Assembly (NCBI GenBank): GCA_016875225.1
Contig: VGRW01000002.1
Span: 1 to 64,000, forward strand
Reading direction: 5' to 3'
Source: Deltaproteobacteria bacterium
Lineage (GTDB): Bacteria; Myxococcota_A; UBA9160; SZUA-336
Length of the DNA: 64,000 nucleotides
Positions 25,065 through 33,753 of the stretch are shown one piece after another. Each line of letters opens with the position of its first letter. Position 1 is the stretch's first letter. The position numbers and the translations under genes were made by a program. The notes beneath the pieces are model-generated. The model was given only the letters and a program-made list of their open reading frames with translations, ran no database searches and had not been told where the DNA came from.

Positions 25065-25847
25065 GTGTTCAAAGGCCAGACGTACGCCGGTGACAGCTTC
25101 TACGAGTTCCTCCGCGTCGACCACCCGGGGCTGCTTCCCGACTGGACGCGAATGGATTGGACGCAGGTCTCGCTGCTCCACGGAACCACCGTGCTCGCGA
25201 TCGTCTGCAAGGAAGGCGCTCTGATGGCGGGCGACCGGCTCGCCACCGAAGGCCACCAGGTCGGCACGCGGGATCTCGAGAAGGTGTTCCGCATCGACGA
25301 ATCGAGCCTGATGGCGATCGCCGGCGCCGCGGGCCCGGCGATCGAGATGGTCCGGATGTTCCAGCTCGAGCTCGAGCACTTCGAGAAGCTCGACGGTCAG
25401 CCGCTGACCTTCGAGGGCAAGGCGAACCGGCTCTCGTTCCTGCTGCGCCAGAATCTGCCCGCTGCGATGCAGGGCTTGGTCGTGATGCCGATCTTCGCGG
25501 GCTTCGATCACGACAAGGGTCGCGGCCGCATCTACAAGTTCGACATCACCGGCGGTCGCTTCCGCGAGGCCGACTACTACTCCACCGGATCGGGCGGCAA
25601 GGACGCGAGGAGCTCGTTGAAGCGGATCGTGCGCCACGAAGACCTCTCCCGCGAGGAGGCGATTCGCGCCGCGATCGAGGCTCTGCTCGATGCCGCCGAC
25701 GAGGATCGCGCCACGGGCGGCATCGATGTGGCGCGCGGCATCTTCCCGACCGTGAAGCTCGCGACGCGCTCCGGTGTCGAGGACGTCAAGGACGAGGAGC
25801 TGAAGCGCATCCACGAGGCGATCGCGGCCGAGAGGAGAGCCGCCTGA
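25065..25847 (+). CDS. prcB: 20S proteasome beta subunit
   Basis: A 260-residue beta subunit carrying the protease activity. A 40-residue propeptide ends in L-L-H-G, and autocleavage would expose Thr41 (mature Thr1) of T-T-V-L-A-I-V. Counting from it, Asp17 (M-A-G-D-R) and Lys33 (D-L-E-K-V-F) fall exactly at the catalytic positions of active proteasomes. The Y-S-T-G-S-G-G segment of the beta fold is also present. Two rings of seven assemble with PrcA. GTG 25065 starts 4 nt after pup; the stop overlaps the prcA ATG (TGATG). Confidence 0.97.
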   Translation: MFKGQTYAGDSFYEFLRVDHPGLLPDWTRMDWTQVSLLHGTTVLAIVCKEGALMAGDRLATEGHQVGTRDLEKVFRIDESSLMAIAGAAGPAIEMVRMFQLELEHFEKLDGQPLTFEGKANRLSFLLRQNLPAAMQGLVVMPIFAGFDHDKGRGRIYKFDITGGRFREADYYSTGSGGKDARSSLKRIVRHEDLSREEAIRAAIEALLDAADEDRATGGIDVARGIFPTVKLATRSGVEDVKDEELKRIHEAIAAERRAA

Positions 25848-26536
25848 TGAGCACACCCTTCTACGTCTCTCCCGAGCAGTGGTACCAGGACAAGGCCGAG
25901 TACGCGCGCAAGGGAATCGCGCGCGGGCGGCCGATCGTCGCGCTCGAGTACGAGACCGGCATCGTGATGATGGCCGAGAACCGCAGCGCCACGCTGCGCA
26001 AGATCTCGGAGATCTACGACCGCATCGCGTTCGGCGGGGTCGGAAAGCTCGACGAGTACGAGACGCTGCGGAAGTCCGGCGTGCGCTACGCCGACATGCG
26101 CGGCTACTCGTTCTCGCGCGAGGACGTGGCCGGCAAGAGCCTGGCGAACGAGTACTCCAACGTCCTCGGCTCGGTCTTCACGCGCGAGATGAAGCCGCTC
26201 GAGGTGGAGATCCTCGTGGTCGAGATCAAGGAGAACGGGAGCGCCCTCTATCAGATCCGTTACGACGGAAGCATGAGCGACATGACCCACTTCGCGACGA
26301 TCGGCGGGGACGGCGACAAGCTCGGCGACCTGATTCGCGCCGGCTGGAAGCCGGGGATGCCGCTCAAGGACGCCGCGAAGCTGGCTCGTCGCGCGCTCGC
26401 CGGCTCAGGGAACTCGGGATCGGTCGAAGACCTCGACGAGAAGAGCCTCGAGATCGCGATACTCGACCGGACGCGCACGGGACGTACCTTCAGGCGGATC
26501 GCGGGCGAGGAGGCCAGGGCTCTCCTCCGGGATTGA
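25847..26536 (+). CDS. prcA: 20S proteasome alpha subunit
   Basis: A 229-residue alpha subunit forming the outer gating rings. The N-terminus M-S-T-P-F-Y-V-S-P-E-Q-W and A-R-K-G-I-A-R-G matches the gate and H0 helix of actinobacterial PrcA almost residue by residue. There is no propeptide and no N-terminal Thr, as expected for the non-catalytic subunit. The last residues (E-E-A-R-A-L-L-R-D) differ from the long actinobacterial tail. The ATG overlaps the prcB stop by one base, consistent with 1:1 synthesis. It is followed by pafA after 13 bp. Confidence 0.96.
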   Translation: MSTPFYVSPEQWYQDKAEYARKGIARGRPIVALEYETGIVMMAENRSATLRKISEIYDRIAFGGVGKLDEYETLRKSGVRYADMRGYSFSREDVAGKSLANEYSNVLGSVFTREMKPLEVEILVVEIKENGSALYQIRYDGSMSDMTHFATIGGDGDKLGDLIRAGWKPGMPLKDAAKLARRALAGSGNSGSVEDLDEKSLEIAILDRTRTGRTFRRIAGEEARALLRD

Positions 26537-26549
26537 TCGGCGGAAACAA

Positions 26550-27956
26550 GTGCAGAAGCGGATCTACGGCCTCGAGACGGAATACGGGATCATCTTCACG
26601 CCGGAGGGTCGCAAGACCCTGCCGGTGGAGAAGGCGATCCGCTTCCTGTTCGAGAAGCTGATCACGACCGAGCACTTCCTGAACGTGTTCCTCGAGAACG
26701 GGGCGCGCTTCTACCAGGACACCGGCTGCCACCCCGAGTACGCGACGCCCGAGTGCGCGAGCCCGCGGGACCTGGTCATATTCGATCGCGCCGGCGAGCG
26801 CATCCTGGAGGACCTGCAGCTCTACGCGGAGGAGAAGATCCGCGAGGAGCGCGTCCCCGGGAAGCTCTCGATCTTCAAGAACAACACCGACTTCGTCGGG
26901 AACTCCTACGGCTGCCACGAGAACTACCTGGTCGACCGCGACGTCGACTTCTACTACCTCGCCGAGCAGCTGATTCCGTTCCTGGTCACGCGCCAGATCT
27001 TCAGCGGCGCGGGCAAGGTGTTCCAGACGCAGGACGGCGTGCACTACTGCATCAGCCAGCGCGCGCAGCACATCTACCAGAAGATCTCGGGCACGACGAC
27101 GAACGACCGCTCGATCATCAACACGCGCGACGAGCCCCACGCCGATCGCGAGAAGTACCGCAGGCTGCACGTGATCGTGGGCGACTCGAACATGAGCGAG
27201 TACACGAACTTCGTGAAGATCGCGACGGCCGCGGTCGTGCTGCAGATGATCGAGGACGGGTTCATCAACAAGGACTTCACGCTCCGACACCCCGTGAAGG
27301 CGATCAAGGACATCTCCTACGACACGACCTGCAAGCGCAAGCTGCGGCTCGAGAACGGGCGCGAGTACTCGCCGATCGAGATCCAGCGCGACTACTGCGA
27401 GATGGCGCAGCGCTACATGGAGCAGTTCCCCGTGAGCGACCAGCTTCGCGAGGGCGTCCGCGAGTGGCAGTACATCCTCGACTGCCTCGACAGCGACCCC
27501 GAGAAGCTCGATCGCAAGATCGACTGGATCATCAAGCGCAAGGTGCTGCGCAGCTACATCGAGAAGCACCAGATCTCCTGGCACGACCCGCGCGTCTTCA
27601 TGATCGACCTGCAGTTCCACGACCTGCGCCGCGACCGCGGCTTCTTCTACATGCTCGAGCGCGGCGGGCACGTCGATCGGCTCTACACCGACTCGGAGAT
27701 CGAGAAGGCGAAGACCGAGCCGCCTCAGGACACGCGCGCGAGGATGCGCGGCGATTTCATCAAGCTGGCCCGCCAGAACAACATCCAGTACGACCTCGAC
27801 TGGTCGAACATCCGGCTGGGAAACCTCCTGAACGTCCGCGTGATCTGCAACAACCCGTTCGAGACCGACACCGAGAAGGTCACCGAGCTCGTGCGCACGA
27901 TCCAGAAGACGAACCTGCGCCGCACCTCGCTCTCCAAACTCGTGATCCAGAGCTGA
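26550..27956 (+). CDS. pafA: Pup-protein ligase
   Basis: A 468-residue ligase that activates the C-terminal Glu of Pup with ATP and joins it to substrate lysines. The motifs are G-L-E-T-E-Y-G-I (metal/ATP), F-Y-Q-D-T-G-C-H-P-E-Y-A-T-P-E with the catalytic Asp, F-K-N-N-T-D-F-V-G-N-S-Y-G, and N-T-R-D-E-P-H-A-D. It lacks the Dop-specific insertion, which separates it from the paralogue at 23300-24787. The GTG start (26550) is 13 bp downstream of prcA. It is the last recognised member of the proteasome operon, and an unknown membrane gene follows 4 bp later. Confidence 0.96.
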   Translation: MQKRIYGLETEYGIIFTPEGRKTLPVEKAIRFLFEKLITTEHFLNVFLENGARFYQDTGCHPEYATPECASPRDLVIFDRAGERILEDLQLYAEEKIREERVPGKLSIFKNNTDFVGNSYGCHENYLVDRDVDFYYLAEQLIPFLVTRQIFSGAGKVFQTQDGVHYCISQRAQHIYQKISGTTTNDRSIINTRDEPHADREKYRRLHVIVGDSNMSEYTNFVKIATAAVVLQMIEDGFINKDFTLRHPVKAIKDISYDTTCKRKLRLENGREYSPIEIQRDYCEMAQRYMEQFPVSDQLREGVREWQYILDCLDSDPEKLDRKIDWIIKRKVLRSYIEKHQISWHDPRVFMIDLQFHDLRRDRGFFYMLERGGHVDRLYTDSEIEKAKTEPPQDTRARMRGDFIKLARQNNIQYDLDWSNIRLGNLLNVRVICNNPFETDTEKVTELVRTIQKTNLRRTSLSKLVIQS

Positions 27957-27960
27957 ACCC

Positions 27961-28347
27961 ATGGACCAGGAACCCAAGCTCCGCTCCGTTTCCCCCACTG
28001 CCGCCGAGTCGCGCCGCGATCCGGCGTCGCGATCCGAGCCGGACCGGCCGCAGAACCGGACGCAGCTGGTGCTGGCGACCGCGCTCGCGCTGGCGCTCGT
28101 CCTGCTGATCTGGAGCTACATCTCGCTCGGCTCCCGCATCGACTCGCTCGAAGGCGAAGCGCAGCTCCTGCGCGCGGCTGTCGCCGAACGGGACGAGCTA
28201 ATCAACGCCCAACGCGCCCGGCTCGACGAGGTCCGCGGCCGCGTGAAGGATCTGCTCCAGATCGTCGAGCAGCCGATGATCAGCGCGCCCGCCGCGGGAC
28301 CCGAAGCGCCCGAGGCGTCGCCCGCGCCGCCCCCCGAAGACCCGTAG
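27961..28347 (+). CDS. Small single-pass membrane protein with coiled coil, in the proteasome operon
   Basis: A 128-residue protein that I do not recognise. Residues 1-34 are polar and Pro/Arg-rich. Residues about 36-56 form one membrane helix (T-Q-L-V-L-A-T-A-L-A-L-A-L-V-L-L-I-W). Residues about 60-102 form a heptad-bearing coiled coil (I-D-S-L-E-G-E-A-Q-L-L and V-K-D-L-L-Q-I-V-E). A Pro/Ala/Glu tail ends it. The positive N-terminus suggests the tail lies outside and the N-terminus in the cytoplasm. Only 4 bp separate it from pafA, so it is almost surely co-transcribed with the proteasome genes. Whether it is part of that system is inference; it could equally be a cell-shape accessory of mreB. 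Confidence 0.7.
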   Translation: MDQEPKLRSVSPTAAESRRDPASRSEPDRPQNRTQLVLATALALALVLLIWSYISLGSRIDSLEGEAQLLRAAVAERDELINAQRARLDEVRGRVKDLLQIVEQPMISAPAAGPEAPEASPAPPPEDP

Positions 28348-28350
28348 TCG

Positions 28351-28367
28351 GCGCCCGAACCGGGCGC
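28351..28367 (+). other. GC-rich hairpin after the proteasome operon
   Basis: GCGCCC (28351-28356) pairs with GGGCGC (28362-28367) around GAACC, 3 nt after the stop of the last operon gene. No U-run follows, so intrinsic termination is not supported; it may slow polymerase or protect the 3' end of the mRNA. Confidence 0.3.
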
Positions 28368-28449
28368 GCGCTCTCAGGGTCCGCCGCTTCCTTGCCGATG
28401 GAAGAGAAGGCTTGGGGCGGGGTCCCCCTCGAGATTCGGAGCCGACACG

Positions 28450-29484
<1,035 letters not shown>

Positions 29485-29490
29485 CCAGCG

Positions 29491-30090
29491 CTAATCGGGC
29501 GTCATGATGGCCATCGCCATCTTCATCGGAACCTCGACGTCGCCGCCGAGCTCGAGCTTGCCCGTCATGAACGCGCCCTGAAGATCGAGCTGGCCGCCGA
29601 GAAGCTGGCCGAACTCGGCCTCGCCGATCGAGACCGTCGTCGTGACCGAGGGTACGGGGGGCGCGCCGAAGTGCAGGACGACGCCCCAATCCGTCGCACC
29701 CTTCACCTCGATCCGCATCGTTCCCCTGATCTCGCGCAGCGCGGCCAGGCGCGCCGGCGTGAGCACGAAGTCGGGATTGCCGCCGACCCCGCCGAGGAGC
29801 GCCATCGGCGATGGACCGACGCTCGTCTCGAGCCGCGCGCAGTCCGCTTCCGACAGTGCGAGCGTCAGCAGTGGTGCGGCGTGCGCGCCGGGCGCGGCGC
29901 GCATCTCGCCCCGCTCGGTCGAGAGGTGGAAGCGTCCGCCGTCGCCGATCTCGACCTCGAGGGCGAAGTCCGCCGCGCGCATCTTCGCGAGCAGATCCGC
30001 GCCGCCCGCACCGCGCGCGACCTGGTCCGCGAGCCGCTGGTTCCATGCCTCGGGCACGCGCTTCTCGAAGTAGCTAGCGGCGTTGGCCAT
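29491..30090 (-). CDS. SCP2 sterol-transfer-like protein
   Basis: A 199-residue cytoplasmic protein without signal or membrane segment. The C-terminal half has the SCP2 fold pattern: F-G-Q-L-L-G-G-Q-L-D-L-Q-G-A-F-M-T-G-K-L-E-L-G-G-style repeats, with the A-F-M-T-G-K-L-x-L-x-G-D signature near residues 172-184. SCP2 domains hold lipids or acyl-CoAs in a hydrophobic tunnel, in line with the lipid-oxidising genes at the left of the window. Its start overlaps the end of mltG by 17 bp, so it belongs to the ruvX-mltG transcript. Confidence 0.75.
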   Translation of the reverse strand: MANAASYFEKRVPEAWNQRLADQVARGAGGADLLAKMRAADFALEVEIGDGGRFHLSTERGEMRAAPGAHAAPLLTLALSEADCARLETSVGPSPMALLGGVGGNPDFVLTPARLAALREIRGTMRIEVKGATDWGVVLHFGAPPVPSVTTTVSIGEAEFGQLLGGQLDLQGAFMTGKLELGGDVEVPMKMAMAIMTPD

Positions 30091-31147
30091 CTTCGTTCCT
30101 CACCAGATTCCTCCCGCGTTTGCTCTGATGGCGTCTCACCGCCGAATTGTGGTCCGCAAGATTGGTCGAGAATTCGTGCGAGCCGTCGTTTCGAGCCACG
30201 AAATACAGGTAGGGCATGTCGGCCGGAGAGAGCACCGCCCGGATCGCCTCGATCGACGGGCTCGCGATCGGGCTCGGCGGCAGGCCGGCTCGCGTGTAGG
30301 TGTTCCAGGCGTTGTCCTCGCGCAGATCCCGGCTGCGGATGTCGCCGTCGAAGGACCCACGGGTCCGGACGATTCCGTAGATCACCGTCGGATCCGACTG
30401 CAGCCGCATCCCGATCCTGAGCCGATTGCGGTACACGCCCGCGATCAGCGGCCTTTCGTCCGCCCGCGCGGATTCCTTCTCGACGATCGAGGCCAGCGTC
30501 ACGATCTGATCCAGGGTGAGTCCGGACTTCGCGACCGCATCCAGATCCTCGGGCGTGAGCCGGCTGCGGAACTCGGCCAGCATCCGCTCGAGCACCTCTT
30601 CGGGAGGCGTGTGGCGGCGGAAGTGATACGTCTCGGGATACGCGTAGCCTTCGAACGAGCTCGTCAGCAGGCCGAGCCCGCGCGCGAAGCTCTCGTCGTG
30701 GGCCAGGGCTAGAAACGCCTCGCCATCCGTGATGCCGGCATCGCCCAGACGCAGAGCGACCTCGTCCAGACGCAGCCCCTCCGGAAGCGTGACCTCGTGC
30801 ATCTTGACCTTGCCCTGCACGATCCTCTCCAGGATCTCGATCGGCGACATCGCGGCCGACAGCTCGTACTCGCCGCTCTTGATCTCGCGGTCCCATCGGT
30901 TCAGCCGCGCGTAGGCGACCAGCGCGCGCGGTCCGGACATGCTGCGCTCGCGAATCAGCCCGGATTCGGCGAGGCGCCGGGCGATCGGCGAGAGCGACTC
31001 GCCCGGCGCGACCCAGAACAGTCGGTCGCCCGCATCGGGGTCCGCGGGCTCGCGCAGTCCGGATGCGGCAAGGGCCAGGAAGATCGCGCTCGCGGCGACG
31101 ATCGCACCAACGGCTGCAAGCGCCGCGACCCATGCCCTGCGGATCAT
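30074..31147 (-). CDS. mltG: Endolytic murein transglycosylase
   Basis: A 357-residue inner-membrane protein. One membrane helix spans residues 7-29. A LysM-like/YceG N-domain follows, then the catalytic core with A-S-I-V-E-K-E-S, where Glu223 corresponds to the catalytic Glu218 of E. coli MltG. R-L-R-I-G-M-R-L-Q-S-D-P-T-V-I-Y-G is strictly conserved in the family. It cuts nascent glycan strands inside the chain and so sets their length. Its ATG overlaps the ruvX stop by 4 bp (ATGA). The adjacency with ruvX is common in bacteria. Confidence 0.95.
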   Translation of the reverse strand: MIRRAWVAALAAVGAIVAASAIFLALAASGLREPADPDAGDRLFWVAPGESLSPIARRLAESGLIRERSMSGPRALVAYARLNRWDREIKSGEYELSAAMSPIEILERIVQGKVKMHEVTLPEGLRLDEVALRLGDAGITDGEAFLALAHDESFARGLGLLTSSFEGYAYPETYHFRRHTPPEEVLERMLAEFRSRLTPEDLDAVAKSGLTLDQIVTLASIVEKESARADERPLIAGVYRNRLRIGMRLQSDPTVIYGIVRTRGSFDGDIRSRDLREDNAWNTYTRAGLPPSPIASPSIEAIRAVLSPADMPYLYFVARNDGSHEFSTNLADHNSAVRRHQSKRGRNLVRNEDGQRR

Positions 31148-31560
31148 TTGGGCCGGCGCTCCAGCCAGGTACGCAGGAGCAGCGACGCGGCGATCGGATC
31201 GACGCGACCGCGCTGCTTCTTCCGCGACACGCCGGAGTCGTCGAGCATCCGCTCCGCCTCGCGCGAGGACCAGCGCTCGTCCAGATACTCCACGGAGACT
31301 CCGGTGCGCTGCTTCACCTTCTCGCCAAAGGCACGGGTGCGCTCGGCTTCCGGCCCCGCGCGCCCGCTCATGTGCAGCGGCAGGCCGATCACGATCTGAC
31401 CGACGTCACGCGTGGCCACGATCTCCGCGATCCGTGACATGGCGGCGGCATCCCCCGGCTTCGTCGCGATCGTCTCGAGCGGTTGAGCGAGGATCCCCAA
31501 CGAGTCGCTGATCGCGACGCCGATTCGTGCCTCTCCGTAGTCGAGGGCAAGGATTCGCAC
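31144..31560 (-). CDS. ruvX: Putative pre-16S rRNA nuclease / Holliday junction resolvase (YqgF/RuvX)
   Basis: A 138-residue RNase H-fold nuclease. Asp7 in L-A-L-D-Y-G-E-A-R-I-G-V, the E-Y-L-D-E-R-W-S-S segment, and the C-terminal aspartate in R-V-D-P-I-A-A give the acidic triad. E. coli YqgF matures the 5' end of 16S rRNA; a resolvase role has also been proposed. It is coupled to mltG downstream. The start codon is about 45 bp from the end of the HEAT-repeat gene upstream on the same strand, so all four minus-strand genes may be one transcript. Confidence 0.93.
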   Translation of the reverse strand: MRILALDYGEARIGVAISDSLGILAQPLETIATKPGDAAAMSRIAEIVATRDVGQIVIGLPLHMSGRAGPEAERTRAFGEKVKQRTGVSVEYLDERWSSREAERMLDDSGVSRKKQRGRVDPIAASLLLRTWLERRPK

Positions 31561-31605
31561 TCGGAGAGCATAGCGACGATCCGAATCCGACTCGCGCGAC
31601 GCCCG

Positions 31606-33105
31606 TCACGTTTTTCCGGCAGCCGCTCCCGCGAGCCGCCGCAGACCCTCCTGGCACGCCCTGCTCACGGAGGGATCCCCGCGACGCTCGTGCACCCGGA
31701 GCGCCTGAAACGCTGCGACGCCGCCGATCTGGGCGATCGCCTGCGCAGCCGCGATACGCAGCTCCCTGACCCGCGCCGCCCCGAAGAACGGGACGCGGTC
31801 GAGAATCTCCTTCAGGCTGCGGAGCGCAGCGGGGTTGCCGATCCGGCCCAGCGCCTGTATCGCGGCTCGTCTCACGCTCTCGGATCGACCTCGCCGCTCA
31901 TCGATCACCTCGTGGAGCGCCGGGAGCGCCGTGGGTCGACGCAGGCCTCCGAGACAGCCCGCGCACGCCTCCGCGACCTCGTCGCTGCCGCGCAGTCCGC
32001 GGAGCAGCGCCTGCAGCGCGGCGTCGTCGCCGATCCGCGCCAGCGACAGCGCCGCCTCTCGCGAAAGTGATGGGTCGGGCCCGGCCAGCGCGTCGGCGAG
32101 GAAGCAGACGCCCTTGGGATTTTGCATCTCCCCGAGCAGGCGAGCGGCGCGGCGCGCGCGTTCCGGCTGCCCGGAACCGAGTTCGTCGACGACCTGCGCG
32201 ATCGCCGCGTCTCCGAGCGCGATCAGGAGCTGCGTAACGCGGGCGCGAGACGCGTCCTTGCGGGTCTCCAGTCCGCGGAGCAGCCGCGCTGCCGCGATGC
32301 TGCCGACGGCGATCAGGACCTGGCTGGCCTGCACGCTCGCCAGCCCCGAGTCTCCGCACGCTTGCTCGACCACCGCGTCGAGCAGCTCTTCCTTGTGCGC
32401 GAGCCGTCGCAGCCGATCACCGGCTTCGCGCCGGATCGCATCGCTTCGCGTTCGCGGGTCGGTCGCGTGGCGCGCGACGACCAGCATCGCGCGGTACGCG
32501 TCCATGCTGCGCTTGGCGCGCACGAGCACGTCGACGCTGCTCTCGATCTTGTTCGCCGTCAGGTTGTAGCTGGCCAGGTCGTCGCAGCTCTCGAGCTCCG
32601 AGAGGCGCCGGACGAGATCCGCGATGTGCTGCGCCAGGAACCCGCTCTGCTCGCGGCTCGCGGAGCCGTCGCGATCCGAGGTGCGCGCCACCGCCTCGAC
32701 GCTGCTCGCTCCACAGGCGCGCAGCGCGGTCTCCAGACCGCCTTGCTTCGCGAGTGCTTCAGGCTCGCGAGCGAGTGCGTCCACGAGCGCCGCGAGCTCG
32801 GCCGCGCTCGGCGCGCCGCGGAAGCGAACCTTCTGCACCTGGCGGGCGCGCAGCTCGTCCGCGAGGTCGTCGGCGCCAGGCCCGGTGACCCTTGCGCCGT
32901 CTTCGAGCACGAGCCCGGCTTCGCCGGGCCCGAGCGAGAACTCGGCTGCGCCGGCTCCGAGCTCCCGCCACGCCGAATCGCAGCGCTGCAGCGCCGCTTC
33001 CGCGACCGGGTGGCGTGCGGGATGCAGATGTCTGGCGCGAATCGCGCGCGTCAGCTCGAAGACGAGCGGCGCGAGCTCCGCTGCGGTCGCTCTCCCCGGC
33101 TGCAT
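31606..33105 (-). CDS. HEAT-repeat protein
   Basis: A 499-residue soluble protein. The N-terminal ~150 residues (helical, beginning F-E-L-T-R-A-I-R-A-R-H-L-H-P) resemble a domain seen in delta-type HEAT proteins. From about residue 260 to the end there are at least five HEAT/PBS-lyase-type repeats, such as A-A-R-L-L-G-E-M-Q-N, A-A-L-S-L-A-R-I-G-D and A-A-I-Q-A-L-G-R-I-G-N. Such arrays are protein-interaction scaffolds. ATG 33105 is favoured because GAGGGGAAG lies just ahead; longer starts up to 33186 are in frame. No partner can be named. Confidence 0.8.
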   Translation of the reverse strand: MQPGRATAAELAPLVFELTRAIRARHLHPARHPVAEAALQRCDSAWRELGAGAAEFSLGPGEAGLVLEDGARVTGPGADDLADELRARQVQKVRFRGAPSAAELAALVDALAREPEALAKQGGLETALRACGASSVEAVARTSDRDGSASREQSGFLAQHIADLVRRLSELESCDDLASYNLTANKIESSVDVLVRAKRSMDAYRAMLVVARHATDPRTRSDAIRREAGDRLRRLAHKEELLDAVVEQACGDSGLASVQASQVLIAVGSIAAARLLRGLETRKDASRARVTQLLIALGDAAIAQVVDELGSGQPERARRAARLLGEMQNPKGVCFLADALAGPDPSLSREAALSLARIGDDAALQALLRGLRGSDEVAEACAGCLGGLRRPTALPALHEVIDERRGRSESVRRAAIQALGRIGNPAALRSLKEILDRVPFFGAARVRELRIAAAQAIAQIGGVAAFQALRVHERRGDPSVSRACQEGLRRLAGAAAGKT

Positions 33106-33228
33106 CGCTTCCCCTCGGCTCGCAGGATCGGCCCTGCGGATGCTTGACTTGAGCGCGGAGCTGCCGCTCCCTGAAGTCCCGGTCAATGGCTTTGCGTGCG
33201 GTCGTAGTTTCGCTATTCATTCGTCTTC

Positions 33229-33257
33229 TTGACGCAGGTAGAGACGCGGTCTAGGAT
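33229..33257 (+). promoter_or_regulatory. Predicted promoter of the pgpA-cinA-thpR-recA operon
   Basis: TTGACG (33229-33234), a 17-bp spacer and TAGGAT (33252-33257) make a good housekeeping promoter 32 bp before the pgpA ATG. I see no recognisable LexA box near it. Confidence 0.6.
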
Positions 33258-33288
33258 CGGCAAAGGATCCAGAAGTGCTTGAATTTCA

Positions 33289-33753
33289 ATGAGAATATTC
33301 ATTCTCGCGATCGCCACCGCAGGCGGGTCGGGCTATGCGCCGATCGCCTCCGGGACGTTCGGGTCGGCGGTCGGGCTGCTGCTCTGGTGGGCAATCGCGG
33401 GGATGGGGGCGGCCGCGCACGCGATCGGTCTCGTGCTGGTCGTCCTGATCGGGATCTGGGCGGCGGACCGCGCTCAGGCGATCTTCCGGCGCCACGACGA
33501 CGGCCGAATCACGATCGACGAGGTCGCCGGGATGCTGCTCTCCCTGCTCTTCCTGCCCGCGCGTGCCGAGGTCGCCGGGGCCGCGTTCCTGCTGTTCCGG
33601 CTCTTCGACATCTGGAAGCCCGCACCCGCTCGCGCCGCGGAGCGGCTTCCCGGCGGACTCGGCGTGATGGCGGATGACCTGGTCGCGGGCCTCTACGCCA
33701 ATCTCGTCGGCCAGCTGCTCTGGCGCGTGATCTTCGCGGAGGCTGCGGCGTGA
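33289..33753 (+). CDS. pgpA: Phosphatidylglycerophosphatase A
   Basis: A 154-residue membrane phosphatase that makes phosphatidylglycerol from its phosphate. The PgpA signature is present: G-S-G-Y-A-P-I-A-S-G-T-F-G-S near the start, I-D-E-V-A-G-M (about residues 79-85), and F-D-I-W-K-P. Three to four hydrophobic segments are seen. It is the first gene of the operon, and its stop overlaps the cinA start (GTGA). The pathway partner PgsA could be the CDP-alcohol phosphotransferase at 50919-51548. Confidence 0.93.
   Translation: MRIFILAIATAGGSGYAPIASGTFGSAVGLLLWWAIAGMGAAAHAIGLVLVVLIGIWAADRAQAIFRRHDDGRITIDEVAGMLLSLLFLPARAEVAGAAFLLFRLFDIWKPAPARAAERLPGGLGVMADDLVAGLYANLVGQLLWRVIFAEAAA

Noticed and set aside
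28351-28367. Intrinsic terminator after the proteasome operon
   Set aside because: The hairpin is good but no U-run follows; it is kept only as a hairpin.
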